Below, in pieces: positions 1-6,181 of a stretch of 12,355 nucleotides of DNA. The notes beneath the pieces were generated by a model. That model had not been told where the DNA came from. It made no database searches and was given only the letters and a program-made list of their open reading frames with translations. Source of the stretch: an uncultured Anaerotruncus sp. (GTDB lineage Bacteria > Bacillota > Clostridia > Oscillospirales > Ruminococcaceae). Location: assembly GCF_902490045.1 (NCBI RefSeq), contig NZ_CABUCJ010000073.1:1-12355 (forward strand), written 5' to 3'. Position numbers and translations under genes: made by a program. Within the stretch, counting starts at the first letter, position 1; each line of letters opens with the position of its first letter.

Positions 1-21
1 AGCCCCTCGCGCCCTTCTTTG

Positions 22-51
22 GTTCCTTTCTTGGGCGAACAAGAAAGGAAC
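22..51 (-). repeat. GGTTCC-type hairpin, left copy
   Basis: This is a perfect 12-bp inverted repeat: arms 22-33 and 40-51 around the 6-nt loop GGCGAA. Read on the minus strand, the hairpin is followed by CAAAGAAGGGCGCGAGGGGC. That resembles the sequence after the right-hand copy at 11777-11806, which has the loop GGCGGA. The two copies therefore look like members of one dispersed family in opposite orientation. No T-run follows on either strand, so a role as a simple intrinsic terminator is not supported. Confidence 0.7.
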
Positions 52-54
52 TCG

Positions 55-113
55 CTGTCGGTCGACTACCGACATACTCCGCCGCTCGATGAGCGGCAAA
101 TCTAAAGTCACCG
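55..113. repeat. Tandem two-hairpin repeat, unit 1
   Basis: The first stem pairs TGTCGGT (56-62) with ACCGACA (68-74) around the loop CGACT. The second stem pairs GCCGCTC (81-87) with GAGCGGC (91-97) around GAT. An A/T-richer tail, AAATCTAAAG, follows. It is the first of three head-to-tail units whose starts lie 59 and 55 bases apart. Confidence 0.8.
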
Positions 114-168
114 CTGTCGGTCGACTACCGACAGACCCTCCGGCCCCTGGGCGGAATATCTAAGACCG
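114..168. repeat. Tandem two-hairpin repeat, unit 2
   Basis: The first hairpin matches unit 1 but is one pair longer: CTGTCGGT (114-121) with ACCGACAG (127-134). The second hairpin has diverged to TCCGGCC (139-145) against GGGCGGA (149-155) with a G-G mismatch, so this position keeps a stem despite different sequence. The tail ATATCTAAGACCG matches the end of unit 1. Confidence 0.75.
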
Positions 169-223
169 CTGCCGGTCGACTACCGGCAAGCTCCACCGCC
201 CGATGAGCGGTAAAATCAAAAGC
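169..223. repeat. Tandem two-hairpin repeat, unit 3
   Basis: The first stem is TGCCGGT (170-176) with ACCGGCA (182-188) around the same CGACT loop. Relative to units 1 and 2, one T-A pair has become C-G by changes on both arms. The second stem is ACCGCCC (195-201) with GAGCGGT (205-211); its outer pair has changed from G-C to A-T and it contains one C-A mismatch. Two compensated pairs suggest that the fold, not only the sequence, is maintained. Confidence 0.75.
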
Positions 224-231
224 ACATACCC

Positions 232-260
232 AGTATACCACAAAGTGAAGGCGTTTGAAC
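232..260 (-). promoter_or_regulatory. Possible leftward extended -10 promoter
   Basis: On the minus strand TGG directly precedes TATACT (plus positions 232-237), an extended -10 element. No good -35 is present: with a 17-bp spacer the hexamer is GTTCAA (255-260). If active, it would transcribe the three hairpin units into a short structured RNA. The call rests on the -10 alone. Confidence 0.3.
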
Positions 261-319
261 AGGAATCCGCACGTAAAATCTCACAAGCGCGCGCAAAGGG
301 CGCGGCGGCCGGTTTTCCC

Positions 320-348
320 TTGTAAACAGGGGGCGGATGTGATAAAAT
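320..348 (+). promoter_or_regulatory. Likely promoter of the zinc-ribbon/coaX operon
   Basis: TTGTAA (320-325) and TAAAAT (343-348) are separated by 17 bp, and TGA directly before the -10 gives an extended -10 form. Transcription would start near 355, leaving a leader of about 45 nt before the start codon at 400. The -35 matches the sigma-A consensus at 4 of 6 positions and the -10 at 5 of 6. Confidence 0.6.
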
Positions 349-399
349 TGCGGCAGAAGCGTCGCCCGGCGGCGGGCGTGTGGAGGAGGAATACGGCAA

Positions 400-951
400 A
401 TGGCGAACATGGCGACCTGTCCCAGCTGCGGACGCCCGGTGAGCGGGCGGGCGCGGCGGTGCGGCTACTGCGGCGAATCGCTGCTCGAGGACTATTTCAG
501 CGCGCCGGGCATGGAGCTCGGCGGGGAGGAGGGCCCGAGCGCGGGCGCGACCGCCGCGACGGTGCTCGGTTCCTTCGGCGCGGTCGCGCTGATCGTGGCG
601 CTCGTCTTCCAGCTGCTCGTGCTCTTCGGGTTCGGGCCGGAGGCGCTCGTCCCATCCCTCGACCTGCCCTGGTGGCTGCGCACCCTCGCGATGACCGTGC
701 TTCCGATCGTCTATCTCGTACAGCAGCTCCTGCTCGGCGGGCACCGCAAATCGCTGGTATTTGACGCGGTCTGGCTCTTTCTCGGCATGTGCGGGCTGAC
801 GACCACGCTGCTCTGTTACCTCGACAGGGGAAGCGCGGCCTTCTATGGCATGACCGCGATCCCCTATCTTTTGGTGGTCGGCTGCGCGCTCGTCACCGTG
901 GCCTGCGTCACCGCGATCCTCGCCTACCGGAGGGAGGAGGCGGAGACATGA
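400..951 (+). CDS. Zinc-ribbon membrane protein of unknown function
   Basis: I do not recognise a named family. The N-terminus has a CPSCG...CGYCG zinc-ribbon knuckle (Cys 7, 10, 21 and 24), like the short ribbons at the N-termini of many Firmicutes membrane proteins. An acidic, Gly-rich linker (about 28-50) and about four hydrophobic segments follow (roughly 52-76, 94-112, 119-140 and 148-175), ending in the charged tail YRREEAET. The metal ribbon is probably cytoplasmic. GGAGGAGG at 382-389, 10 nt upstream, supports the ATG at 400. The stop overlaps the coaX start as ATGA, so the two are probably translationally coupled. That suggests a link to CoA metabolism but does not show it. Confidence 0.8.
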   Translation: MANMATCPSCGRPVSGRARRCGYCGESLLEDYFSAPGMELGGEEGPSAGATAATVLGSFGAVALIVALVFQLLVLFGFGPEALVPSLDLPWWLRTLAMTVLPIVYLVQQLLLGGHRKSLVFDAVWLFLGMCGLTTTLLCYLDRGSAAFYGMTAIPYLLVVGCALVTVACVTAILAYRREEAET

Positions 952-1715
952 TCCTTTCCATCGACGTGGGCAACACCAACATCTGTATCGGCGCTTATTC
1001 GGAGGGGGAACGCCTCTTCGTCTGCCATATCCTCACCGAGCCGGACAAGACCGAAGTGGAATACGCGATGCTCTTCCACCACATCCTCCACCTGCACCGC
1101 CAGAGCGAGCAGGACCTCGAGGGCGCGATCATCTCGTCTGTGGTGCCGCCGCTTTCGCCGGTGCTCAAGGCGGCCCTCCAGCTCTGCGGGGCCGGGCGGG
1201 TGCTCCAGGTGGGGCCGGGCATCAAGACCGGGCTCAACATCCGCATCGACAACCCCGCGCAGCTCGGCGCGGATTTTGTGGCCGCGGCCATCGGCGTGAT
1301 GGACCGCTATCCGCTGCCCGCCATCATCGTCGACCTCGGAACAGCGACGAAAATTTCGGTGGTGGACCGCTCCCGCACCTTCATCGGCGGCTCGATCATG
1401 CCGGGCGTGAAGGTGTCCCTCGACGCGCTCAGCAACCGGGCGGCGCAGCTGCCCCACATCAGCCTCGAAGGGCCGGCGCCGGTCATCGGCACCAACACGG
1501 TCGACAGCATGAAATCGGGCGTGCTGCTGGGGGCCGCGAGCATGATCGACGGCATGATCGCGCGGTATGAGGAGGCCGCCGGACCGGCGGCCTCGGTGGT
1601 CGCGTGCGGCGCGCTGGCCGACGTGGTCGTGCCCCTCTGCCGGCACAGGATCACCGTCGACAGCACCCTGCGCATCGACGGCCTCTATGCCGCCTGGCGC
1701 AAGAACAGCGTATAG
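948..1715 (+). CDS. coaX: Type III pantothenate kinase CoaX
   Basis: CoaX phosphorylates pantothenate to 4'-phosphopantothenate, the first committed step of CoA synthesis. It belongs to the ASKHA fold and typically needs a monovalent cation. The protein has 255 residues, the usual length. Visible motifs are DVGNTN (6-11, phosphate loop), VGPGIKTGLNI (88-98), GAD (107-109, with the conserved Asp at 109), DLGTAT (129-134), GGSIMPG (147-153) and NTVDSMKSG (183-191). Compared with Bacillus CoaX, the Arg after GAD is Phe and the residue after GTAT is Lys instead of Thr. From memory, the Phe-type change occurs in clostridial CoaX proteins, but the Lys looks less usual. The in-frame upstream extension to 789 is rejected because the family starts at this ATG, which overlaps the previous stop (ATGA). 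A PanT-like importer lies directly downstream. Confidence 0.92.
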   Translation: MILSIDVGNTNICIGAYSEGERLFVCHILTEPDKTEVEYAMLFHHILHLHRQSEQDLEGAIISSVVPPLSPVLKAALQLCGAGRVLQVGPGIKTGLNIRIDNPAQLGADFVAAAIGVMDRYPLPAIIVDLGTATKISVVDRSRTFIGGSIMPGVKVSLDALSNRAAQLPHISLEGPAPVIGTNTVDSMKSGVLLGAASMIDGMIARYEEAAGPAASVVACGALADVVVPLCRHRITVDSTLRIDGLYAAWRKNSV

Positions 1716-1717
1716 TC

Positions 1718-1737
1718 CGCCCGCCTCCGGGCGTTCT
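1718..1737 (+). terminator. Weak terminator-like hairpin after coaX
   Basis: CGCCCG (1718-1723) pairs with CGGGCG (1728-1733) around CCTC and is followed by TTCT. The short stem and poor T-run suggest partial termination at most, so readthrough into the transporter gene is likely. Confidence 0.35.
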
Positions 1738-1775
1738 GTAAATAACATGCGCTGCATCCCTCCGGGAGCAGCAGC

Positions 1776-1781
1776 AAGGAG
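1776..1781 (+). promoter_or_regulatory. Ribosome binding site deciding the S-component start
   Basis: AAGGAG lies 3 nt before an ATG at 1785 and 9 nt before an ATG at 1791. The 9-nt spacing is normal and the 3-nt spacing is poor, so the start at 1791 is preferred. Confidence 0.6.
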
Positions 1782-1790
1782 CGAATGAAC

Positions 1791-2378
1791 ATGTCCCAGA
1801 CAACCCAAAAGACCGCACGGCTCGTGCAGTACGCCCTGCTGATGGCACTGCTGGCGGTACTCGGCTTCACACCCCTCGGCTTCATCATGGTTCCGCCGGT
1901 GTCGATCACCATCCTGCACATCCCCGTCATCCTCGGGGCGGTGCTCTTCGGCCCCGGCTGCGGCGCGCTGCTCGGGCTCGAATTCGGGCTCATCAGCATG
2001 GTCCGCGCCATCATGGCCCCGACCCCGCCGATCGACATGCTTTTTTCCCCGGCCGCCAGCGGCGCGCCGGTCCAGTCGATCCTCATGTGCGTCCTCCCGC
2101 GCGTCCTGCTCGGCGTCATCGCGGGCGCGCTCTTCCTCGCGCTTAAAAAGCTCCTGAAAAGGGAACGGCTCGCCGCGGGGATTTCGGCCGCCGCCGCGGC
2201 CGTCTGCCACACGGTCGGGGTGCTCGGCTGCCTGTGGTTTTTCTTCAAGGCCCTGCCGCTGCGCCAGGTCTTTCTGGCCATCGTCGGCGTCAACGGCCTG
2301 CTCGAATTGGCCGCCGCCATCCTTTTGACGGCGATCATCTGCCCGCCGCTGCGGAAATTCCTCAAATCGGGGAGGTAA
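1791..2378 (+). CDS. ECF transporter S-component, PanT-like (pantothenate uptake)
   Basis: This is an integral membrane protein of 195 residues with about six hydrophobic segments, the size and build of ECF substrate-binding (S) subunits. Such subunits bind a vitamin outside and work with a shared EcfA-EcfA'-EcfT energising module encoded elsewhere. The N-terminal stretch with LGFTPLGFI (24-32), PPVSITILHIPVILGA (35-50) and the Gly-rich turn at 54-63 fits the PanT/RibU-like ECF family. Pantothenate as substrate is inferred mainly from the adjoining coaX, which would trap imported pantothenate by phosphorylation. No ECF ATPase or T-component is in the window. The stop lies 4 nt before the next start, whose ribosome binding site sits inside this gene's end. 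Confidence is high for the S-component call and moderate for the substrate. Confidence 0.82.
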   Translation: MSQTTQKTARLVQYALLMALLAVLGFTPLGFIMVPPVSITILHIPVILGAVLFGPGCGALLGLEFGLISMVRAIMAPTPPIDMLFSPAASGAPVQSILMCVLPRVLLGVIAGALFLALKKLLKRERLAAGISAAAAAVCHTVGVLGCLWFFFKALPLRQVFLAIVGVNGLLELAAAILLTAIICPPLRKFLKSGR

Positions 2379-2382
2379 GCCT

Positions 2383-3351
2383 GTGAAGGAAATTGCCATT
2401 ACAGAGATCGAAAACCTCAAAATCGGCTGCGCGCAGGACCCGGACGCCGCGACCGGCTGCACCGTCCTCCTCTGCGAGCGTGGCGCGCCCGCGGGCGTCG
2501 ACGTGCGCGGCGGCGGCCCCGCCTCCCGCGAAAGCCAGCTTTTACAGCCCACCGCCGCCGCCGAGGGCATCCACGCGGTACTCCTGTCGGGGGGCAGCGC
2601 GTTCGGACTGGGCGCGGCGGACGGCGTGATGCGTTACCTCGCCGGGCGCGGCGTCGGCGTGGACACCGGGATCCGCCCGGTGCCGCTCGTCTGCGAAAGC
2701 TGCCTCTTCGACCTCGGGGTCGGCTCGCCCGACGCGCATCCCGACGCGGAAATGGCCTACGCCGCCTGCCTCGACGCGGAAAAAAACGCCCCGCGCGAGG
2801 GGAACTTCGGCGCGGGCGCGGGCGCGACGGTCGGCAAGCTCGGCGGCCCCGGCCGGATGATGAAATCGGGTCAGGGCTTCTTCGCGGTGCAGCTCGGGGA
2901 ACTCAAGGTCGGGGCAATCGCCGCGGTCAACGCCCTCGGGGACGTCTTCGACCCCGACAGCGGCAAAAAGCTCGCGGGACTGCTCACCCCGGACAAAAGC
3001 GCCTTCGCGGACAGCGAGGAGGCGCTCTACGCCGACTACTCGAGCAAGCAGAACTTCTTTACCGGCAACACGACGCTCGGATGCGTCGTCACGAACGGGA
3101 AATTCCCAAAGGCGCAGATAGCGAAGGTCGCCGCGATGGCCCAGAACGGCTATGCGCGCGCCATCCGCCCGGTACACACGACCGCCGACGGGGACAGCGT
3201 CTACGCCCTCTCGGTCGGGGATATCGACGCGGATATCAACGTGGTGGGCACGCTCGCCGCGCGCGTCATGGCGCGCGCCGTCGCCCGCGCCGTGCTGGCC
3301 GCCGCGCCCGCCTGCGGGCTTCCGGCCGCGCGGGACTTTCTAAGCCGCTGA
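2383..3351 (+). CDS. P1 (S58, DmpA/BapA-like) family peptidase
   Basis: This 322-residue protein belongs to the S58 family of N-terminal-nucleophile hydrolases, which cut themselves once and use the freed N-terminal Ser/Thr as nucleophile. Family landmarks are the start EIENLKIGCAQD, LLSGGSAFGLGAADGVM (67-83), the Gly-rich GNFGAGAGATVGK (140-152) and GNTTLGCVVTN (228-238). The last contains the likely self-cleavage site and nucleophile, Thr230 or Thr231. Characterised relatives (DmpA, BapA) release N-terminal D-Ala or beta-Ala from peptides and amides. Beta-alanine is part of pantothenate, so its position next to coaX and a PanT-like gene suggests a salvage role. The exact substrate is unknown. 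The GTG start at 2383 has GGGGAGG at 2369-2375, 7 nt upstream, overlapping the previous gene. No signal peptide is seen, so it is probably cytoplasmic. Confidence 0.87.
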   Translation: MKEIAITEIENLKIGCAQDPDAATGCTVLLCERGAPAGVDVRGGGPASRESQLLQPTAAAEGIHAVLLSGGSAFGLGAADGVMRYLAGRGVGVDTGIRPVPLVCESCLFDLGVGSPDAHPDAEMAYAACLDAEKNAPREGNFGAGAGATVGKLGGPGRMMKSGQGFFAVQLGELKVGAIAAVNALGDVFDPDSGKKLAGLLTPDKSAFADSEEALYADYSSKQNFFTGNTTLGCVVTNGKFPKAQIAKVAAMAQNGYARAIRPVHTTADGDSVYALSVGDIDADINVVGTLAARVMARAVARAVLAAAPACGLPAARDFLSR

Positions 3352-3372
3352 AAGCCGGAACGGGAGTTCCTG

Positions 3373-3399
3373 GCGGCGGTCCTTCGGGGCCGCCGCTTT
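3373..3399 (+). terminator. Intrinsic terminator with UUCG tetraloop
   Basis: A 10-bp GC-rich stem (3373-3382 with 3387-3396, one G-U pair) is closed by C(TTCG)G and followed by TTTG. The T-run is short, but the stem is very stable. It separates the pantothenate-linked cluster from the two-component operon. Confidence 0.7.
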
Positions 3400-3421
3400 G
3401 CCATGTCCGGACCCGGCGGGA

Positions 3422-3450
3422 TTCCGCGCGGATTGACAATCCGCGCGGAA
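3422..3450. promoter_or_regulatory. Perfect 13-bp inverted repeat over the -35 box
   Basis: TTCCGCGCGGATT (3422-3434) and AATCCGCGCGGAA (3438-3450) form a perfect inverted repeat with only GAC between. The -35 box TTGACA (3433-3438) spans its centre. The placement fits an operator for a dimeric regulator, or a cruciform or hairpin that blocks the promoter. No T-run follows directly, so it is unlikely to be a terminator. Confidence 0.6.
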
Positions 3451-3461
3451 GCAGATAAGAT
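3433..3461 (+). promoter_or_regulatory. Promoter of the two-component/pseudo-ABC operon
   Basis: A perfect TTGACA (3433-3438) is followed after 17 bp by TAAGAT (3456-3461), in an A/T-richer stretch of an otherwise GC-rich region. Transcription would begin near 3468, about 41 nt before the start at 3509. The overlapping inverted repeat implies that the promoter is regulated. Confidence 0.65.
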
Positions 3462-3493
3462 AAACTTGGAATGAATTGGCATCTCTGTTTTTT

Positions 3494-3500
3494 GGGGAGG
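3494..3500 (+). promoter_or_regulatory. Ribosome binding site deciding the regulator start
   Basis: GGGGAGG lies 8 nt before the ATG at 3509. It rules out the in-frame TTG at 3476, which lies upstream of it. Confidence 0.75.
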
Positions 3501-3508
3501 ACAAGCGT

Positions 3509-5125
3509 ATGATGAAAGTCATCGTTGCGGACGACGAGGCGAAGGTCTGCCAGCTGATCTGCAGCCTGGTGGACTGGGCGTCGCTCGATATGGAGGTCGC
3601 CGGGGTGGCGCACAACGGGATCGAGGCGCTCGAGCTCGTGGAGACGCTGCGCCCCGACCTGATCATCACCGACATCCGGATGCCCGGGTACGACGGGCTG
3701 GAGCTCATCAGCCGCGCCAAGGCGGCCAAGCCCGACCTCGATTTCATCATCGTGAGCGGCTACCGGCACTTTGAATACGCGCAGAGCGCGATCAAATACG
3801 GGGTGAGCGACTACCTGTTAAAGCCGATCAAAAAGGCGGACCTCATCGAGACGCTGCTGCGCACGCGGGAAAAATACCTGCGCCGCACCGAGCAGCTCAC
3901 GAGCGCCGAACAGCTCAAAATGACCATCCAGAGCGACATCGATAAGCTGCGCGCAGGACTCTTCGCGAACCTGCTGCTGCAGGGCGGCGCGGTCGCGCCG
4001 GACGCGGACGTCGCGCAGATCAACGCGGACTACCACTTCCATTTCGCGCCGGGGTGCTTCCAGATGTTCGTGGCCAAGCTCGACTGTTCGGTGGACGCCC
4101 TCTGCCAGGACGGCATGAAGCTGCTGACCGAACGGCTGGAGAAGGCGCTGCGCGACGCGCTCCAGGGGCGCTGCGCCGACCTTGAGATCTGCACGCAGGG
4201 CTGCCGCGCCTATGGAATCCTCAACTTCCCCGAGGAGGAGCGCAAGTCGGTGCGCAAGCAGCTCAAAAACGCGCTTGACGAGCTGCTTCTCCAGCAGGCG
4301 CTTTTCGGCGGCGCGCGGCTCACGATCGGGCTGGGCGCGCCCGCCGCGGAGATCGGCGGCATCGGGGAATCGCTCGCGTCGGCCCAGCGGGCCGCCGCGC
4401 AGCGGCTGGTCGAAGGGACCGGCAAGCTGATCGAGGGCAGCGCGCAGCGGGCGGACACGCTCGACCGCGACGCGCTGCTCGCCGAGTTCAGCAAGAATTT
4501 CGAGGCCGCGCTCGAGGTGCTCGACGCGGACGGGGCCGCCGCCGCGATCGCCGCGCTGCGCACCCGCGCGCTGGGCGCGCCGGGCGTCTCGGGACAGGAG
4601 CTCTTCCGCCTCGCGGCGGACGCGTGCAGCGTCTACCTCATGCTGCTGCGCAACCACCGGCTCACCGAGGGGGACACGCAGGCGTTTTACGAGCGGTTCA
4701 CCGGGGAGGCGGACCTCTGCCCCGACGCGGGCGCCCTCTTCGACACCCTCTCGCGGATGGTCGGGGAGTCGCTGGAGGCGGTCATCCGCGACCGCAGGCA
4801 GGCCGACCGCCGCCCCATCCGCGCCGCCAAGCAGTATATCCAGCAGAACTACCAAAGCCCCCTGAGCCTCGAGGAGGTGAGCGGGGCGGTCGGCTTCAGC
4901 GCCGCGTATTTTTCCTCCCTCTTCAAAAAGGAGAGCGGCCAGAATTTCCTCGAATACCTCTCGGAGGTGCGGATGAACAAGGCCAAGGAGCTGCTCAAGG
5001 AGACCAGCCTCAGCGTCGCGGCGGTGTGCGAGCAGGTCGGCTACAACGACCTCAAGCACTTCACCCAGAGCTTCAAAAAGTTCACCGGCCTAAAGCCCAA
5101 CGAGTTCCGCAAGCTCTATTCCTGA
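3509..5125 (+). CDS. AraC-type response regulator (YesN-like)
   Basis: This 538-residue cytoplasmic transcription regulator is probably phosphorylated by the kinase encoded next. The receiver domain (about 1-120) has the acidic cluster D8-D9-E10, the phospho-acceptor D55 in ITDIRMPG, S83 in IVSGY and K105 in LLKPI, so all active residues are present. A long middle region (about 120-430) of the kind found in YesN proteins has no motif I can name beyond an IGLGAP stretch. The C-terminal AraC/XylS domain (about 433-538) has two helix-turn-helix motifs, around LSLEEVSGAVGFSAAYFSSLF and LSVAAVCEQVGYNDLKHFTQ, and ends in the usual KPNEFRKL. ATG codons at 3509 and 3512 are both possible. YesN regulators usually control nearby sugar transport genes, here most plausibly the transporter starting at 7900. 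Confidence 0.93.
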   Translation: MMKVIVADDEAKVCQLICSLVDWASLDMEVAGVAHNGIEALELVETLRPDLIITDIRMPGYDGLELISRAKAAKPDLDFIIVSGYRHFEYAQSAIKYGVSDYLLKPIKKADLIETLLRTREKYLRRTEQLTSAEQLKMTIQSDIDKLRAGLFANLLLQGGAVAPDADVAQINADYHFHFAPGCFQMFVAKLDCSVDALCQDGMKLLTERLEKALRDALQGRCADLEICTQGCRAYGILNFPEEERKSVRKQLKNALDELLLQQALFGGARLTIGLGAPAAEIGGIGESLASAQRAAAQRLVEGTGKLIEGSAQRADTLDRDALLAEFSKNFEAALEVLDADGAAAAIAALRTRALGAPGVSGQELFRLAADACSVYLMLLRNHRLTEGDTQAFYERFTGEADLCPDAGALFDTLSRMVGESLEAVIRDRRQADRRPIRAAKQYIQQNYQSPLSLEEVSGAVGFSAAYFSSLFKKESGQNFLEYLSEVRMNKAKELLKETSLSVAAVCEQVGYNDLKHFTQSFKKFTGLKPNEFRKLYS

Positions 5126-5140
5126 GGCGGGAGGACCGAT

Positions 5141-6181
5141 ATGAAAAAGAAGTTCAACCGCTACCTCTCCCACCGCGTCCTCCTGCTCACCCTCGCGGCG
5201 GCGGCGTTTTTCGGCTGCTTTCTCATCGCGGTGGCCGTCTGCGCGGTGCGCGACGGCGTCCACGCGCTGCTCGCCGCCGTCGGCGCGGCCGGGTTCGCCG
5301 CCCTCTGCTACGCGGGCTTCAAATGGGTGTTCCTGCCCTACCAGGAGACGAAAAAAATCCTCCAGCTCTTTGTGGGCGGCTATACGATGCAGGGCATCTA
5401 CGACCTGCGCCACCCGCTCAGTCCCGAGATGGAGGACGCGGTGCTGCGCCTGCGCGCCCAGCTCAACACCAACGAGCTGATCTCCGCCACCAAAAAGCAG
5501 GCCCAGTACCTCGCGCTGCAAAACCAGATCAACCCGCACTTCCTCTACAACACCCTCGAGGGCATCCGCGGCGAGGCGCTCACGGCGGGGCTTTCGACCG
5601 TCGCGGAGATGACCGAGGCGCTCGCCACCTTCTTCCGCTACACGATCTCCAACGTCGAGCACCTCGTCACGCTCGAGGACGAGCTCGACAACATTGAGAG
5701 CTATTATATCATCCAGCAGTACCGCTTCGGCGAGCGGCTGAGCCTGACCGTCGACTGCGGGGACGAGGACCGCGAGGTGCTTTACAAATACCGCCTGCCC
5801 AAGCTGACCCTCCAGCCGATCGTGGAAAACGCCATCTTCCACGGCATCGAGCGCAAGGTGGGGAAGGGGAATATCCGCATCAAGGTGGAGGCGACCGAGG
5901 TGCGGCTCCTCATCACCGTGTCGGACGACGGGCTCGGCATCGAGCCCGAACGGCTGCGGGAGCTCACCGACAAGCTCGGCAAGCCCGCCTTCGACTATGT
6001 CAAGCCAGACGGGGAGAAAAAGGGCGGCATCGCGGTCGTCAACGTCAACAACCGCATCCGCCTGCTCTTCGGGGAGGAGTACGGCATCAACATCTTCAGC
6101 ACGGCCGGCATCGGCACCGACGTGGAGATCACCCTGCCGCTCATCACCCACGACGTGAAGATCAAAGGGGCGCAGCCATGA
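5141..6181 (+). CDS. Sensor histidine kinase (YesM/LytS-like) lacking an extracellular domain
   Basis: This is a 346-residue membrane histidine kinase. Two hydrophobic helices (about 12-35 and 42-65) are joined by only about five residues, so the large extracellular Cache-type sensor of typical YesM proteins is absent. After a linker, the His_kinase domain carries H133 in QINPHFLYNTLE, the phosphorylated histidine of this class. The HATPase domain has the N-box (N230 in LQPIVENAIFHG), DDGLGI (262-267), a variant G2 box GGIAVVNVNNRI (295-306) and GTDVEITLPL (325-334). The kinase looks catalytically complete. Without its own sensing domain it probably needs a partner protein or senses within the membrane. 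GGGAGG at 5129-5134 precedes the ATG, the start lies 15 nt after the regulator stop, and the stop overlaps the next gene as ATGA. Confidence 0.92.
   Translation: MKKKFNRYLSHRVLLLTLAAAAFFGCFLIAVAVCAVRDGVHALLAAVGAAGFAALCYAGFKWVFLPYQETKKILQLFVGGYTMQGIYDLRHPLSPEMEDAVLRLRAQLNTNELISATKKQAQYLALQNQINPHFLYNTLEGIRGEALTAGLSTVAEMTEALATFFRYTISNVEHLVTLEDELDNIESYYIIQQYRFGERLSLTVDCGDEDREVLYKYRLPKLTLQPIVENAIFHGIERKVGKGNIRIKVEATEVRLLITVSDDGLGIEPERLRELTDKLGKPAFDYVKPDGEKKGGIAVVNVNNRIRLLFGEEYGINIFSTAGIGTDVEITLPLITHDVKIKGAQP

Larger units (their letters stand above)
1..399. other. Gene-free, repeat-rich upstream region
   Basis: I see no credible gene here. Open frames that cross it on either strand lack a ribosome binding site or run antisense to the zinc-ribbon gene. 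The region holds a 12-bp hairpin at the left edge, three tandem two-hairpin units, a possible leftward promoter near 232-260 and the likely rightward promoter of the first operon at 320-348. Positions 262-319 show nothing beyond GC-rich sequence. Confidence 0.7.

Noticed and set aside
55..223. CRISPR array
   Set aside because: There are only three units with unequal spacing. The intervening sequence is itself repeated and structured rather than unique, and no cas gene is present.
255..764. Plus-strand open frame overlapping the zinc-ribbon gene
   Set aside because: It is Arg/Ala-rich with no ribosome binding site at its start, and its frame conflicts with a gene that has a good site and a clear CxxC motif.
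789..947. N-terminal extension of coaX
   Set aside because: CoaX proteins begin at MxLxIDVGNT. The extension lies inside the upstream gene and has no ribosome binding site.
1716..1790. Riboswitch before the PanT-like gene
   Set aside because: The gap is too short for known vitamin riboswitches and holds only a small hairpin and a ribosome binding site.
924..2570. Very long minus-strand open frame opposite coaX and the S-component
   Set aside because: It is Arg/Asp/Glu/His-rich with no recognisable domain and lies entirely opposite well-recognised genes. Long antisense frames are expected with strong GC bias at third positions.
3422..3450. Intrinsic terminator at the 13-bp inverted repeat
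   Set aside because: No T-run follows, a better terminator lies just upstream (3373-3399), and the -35 box spans the centre of this repeat.
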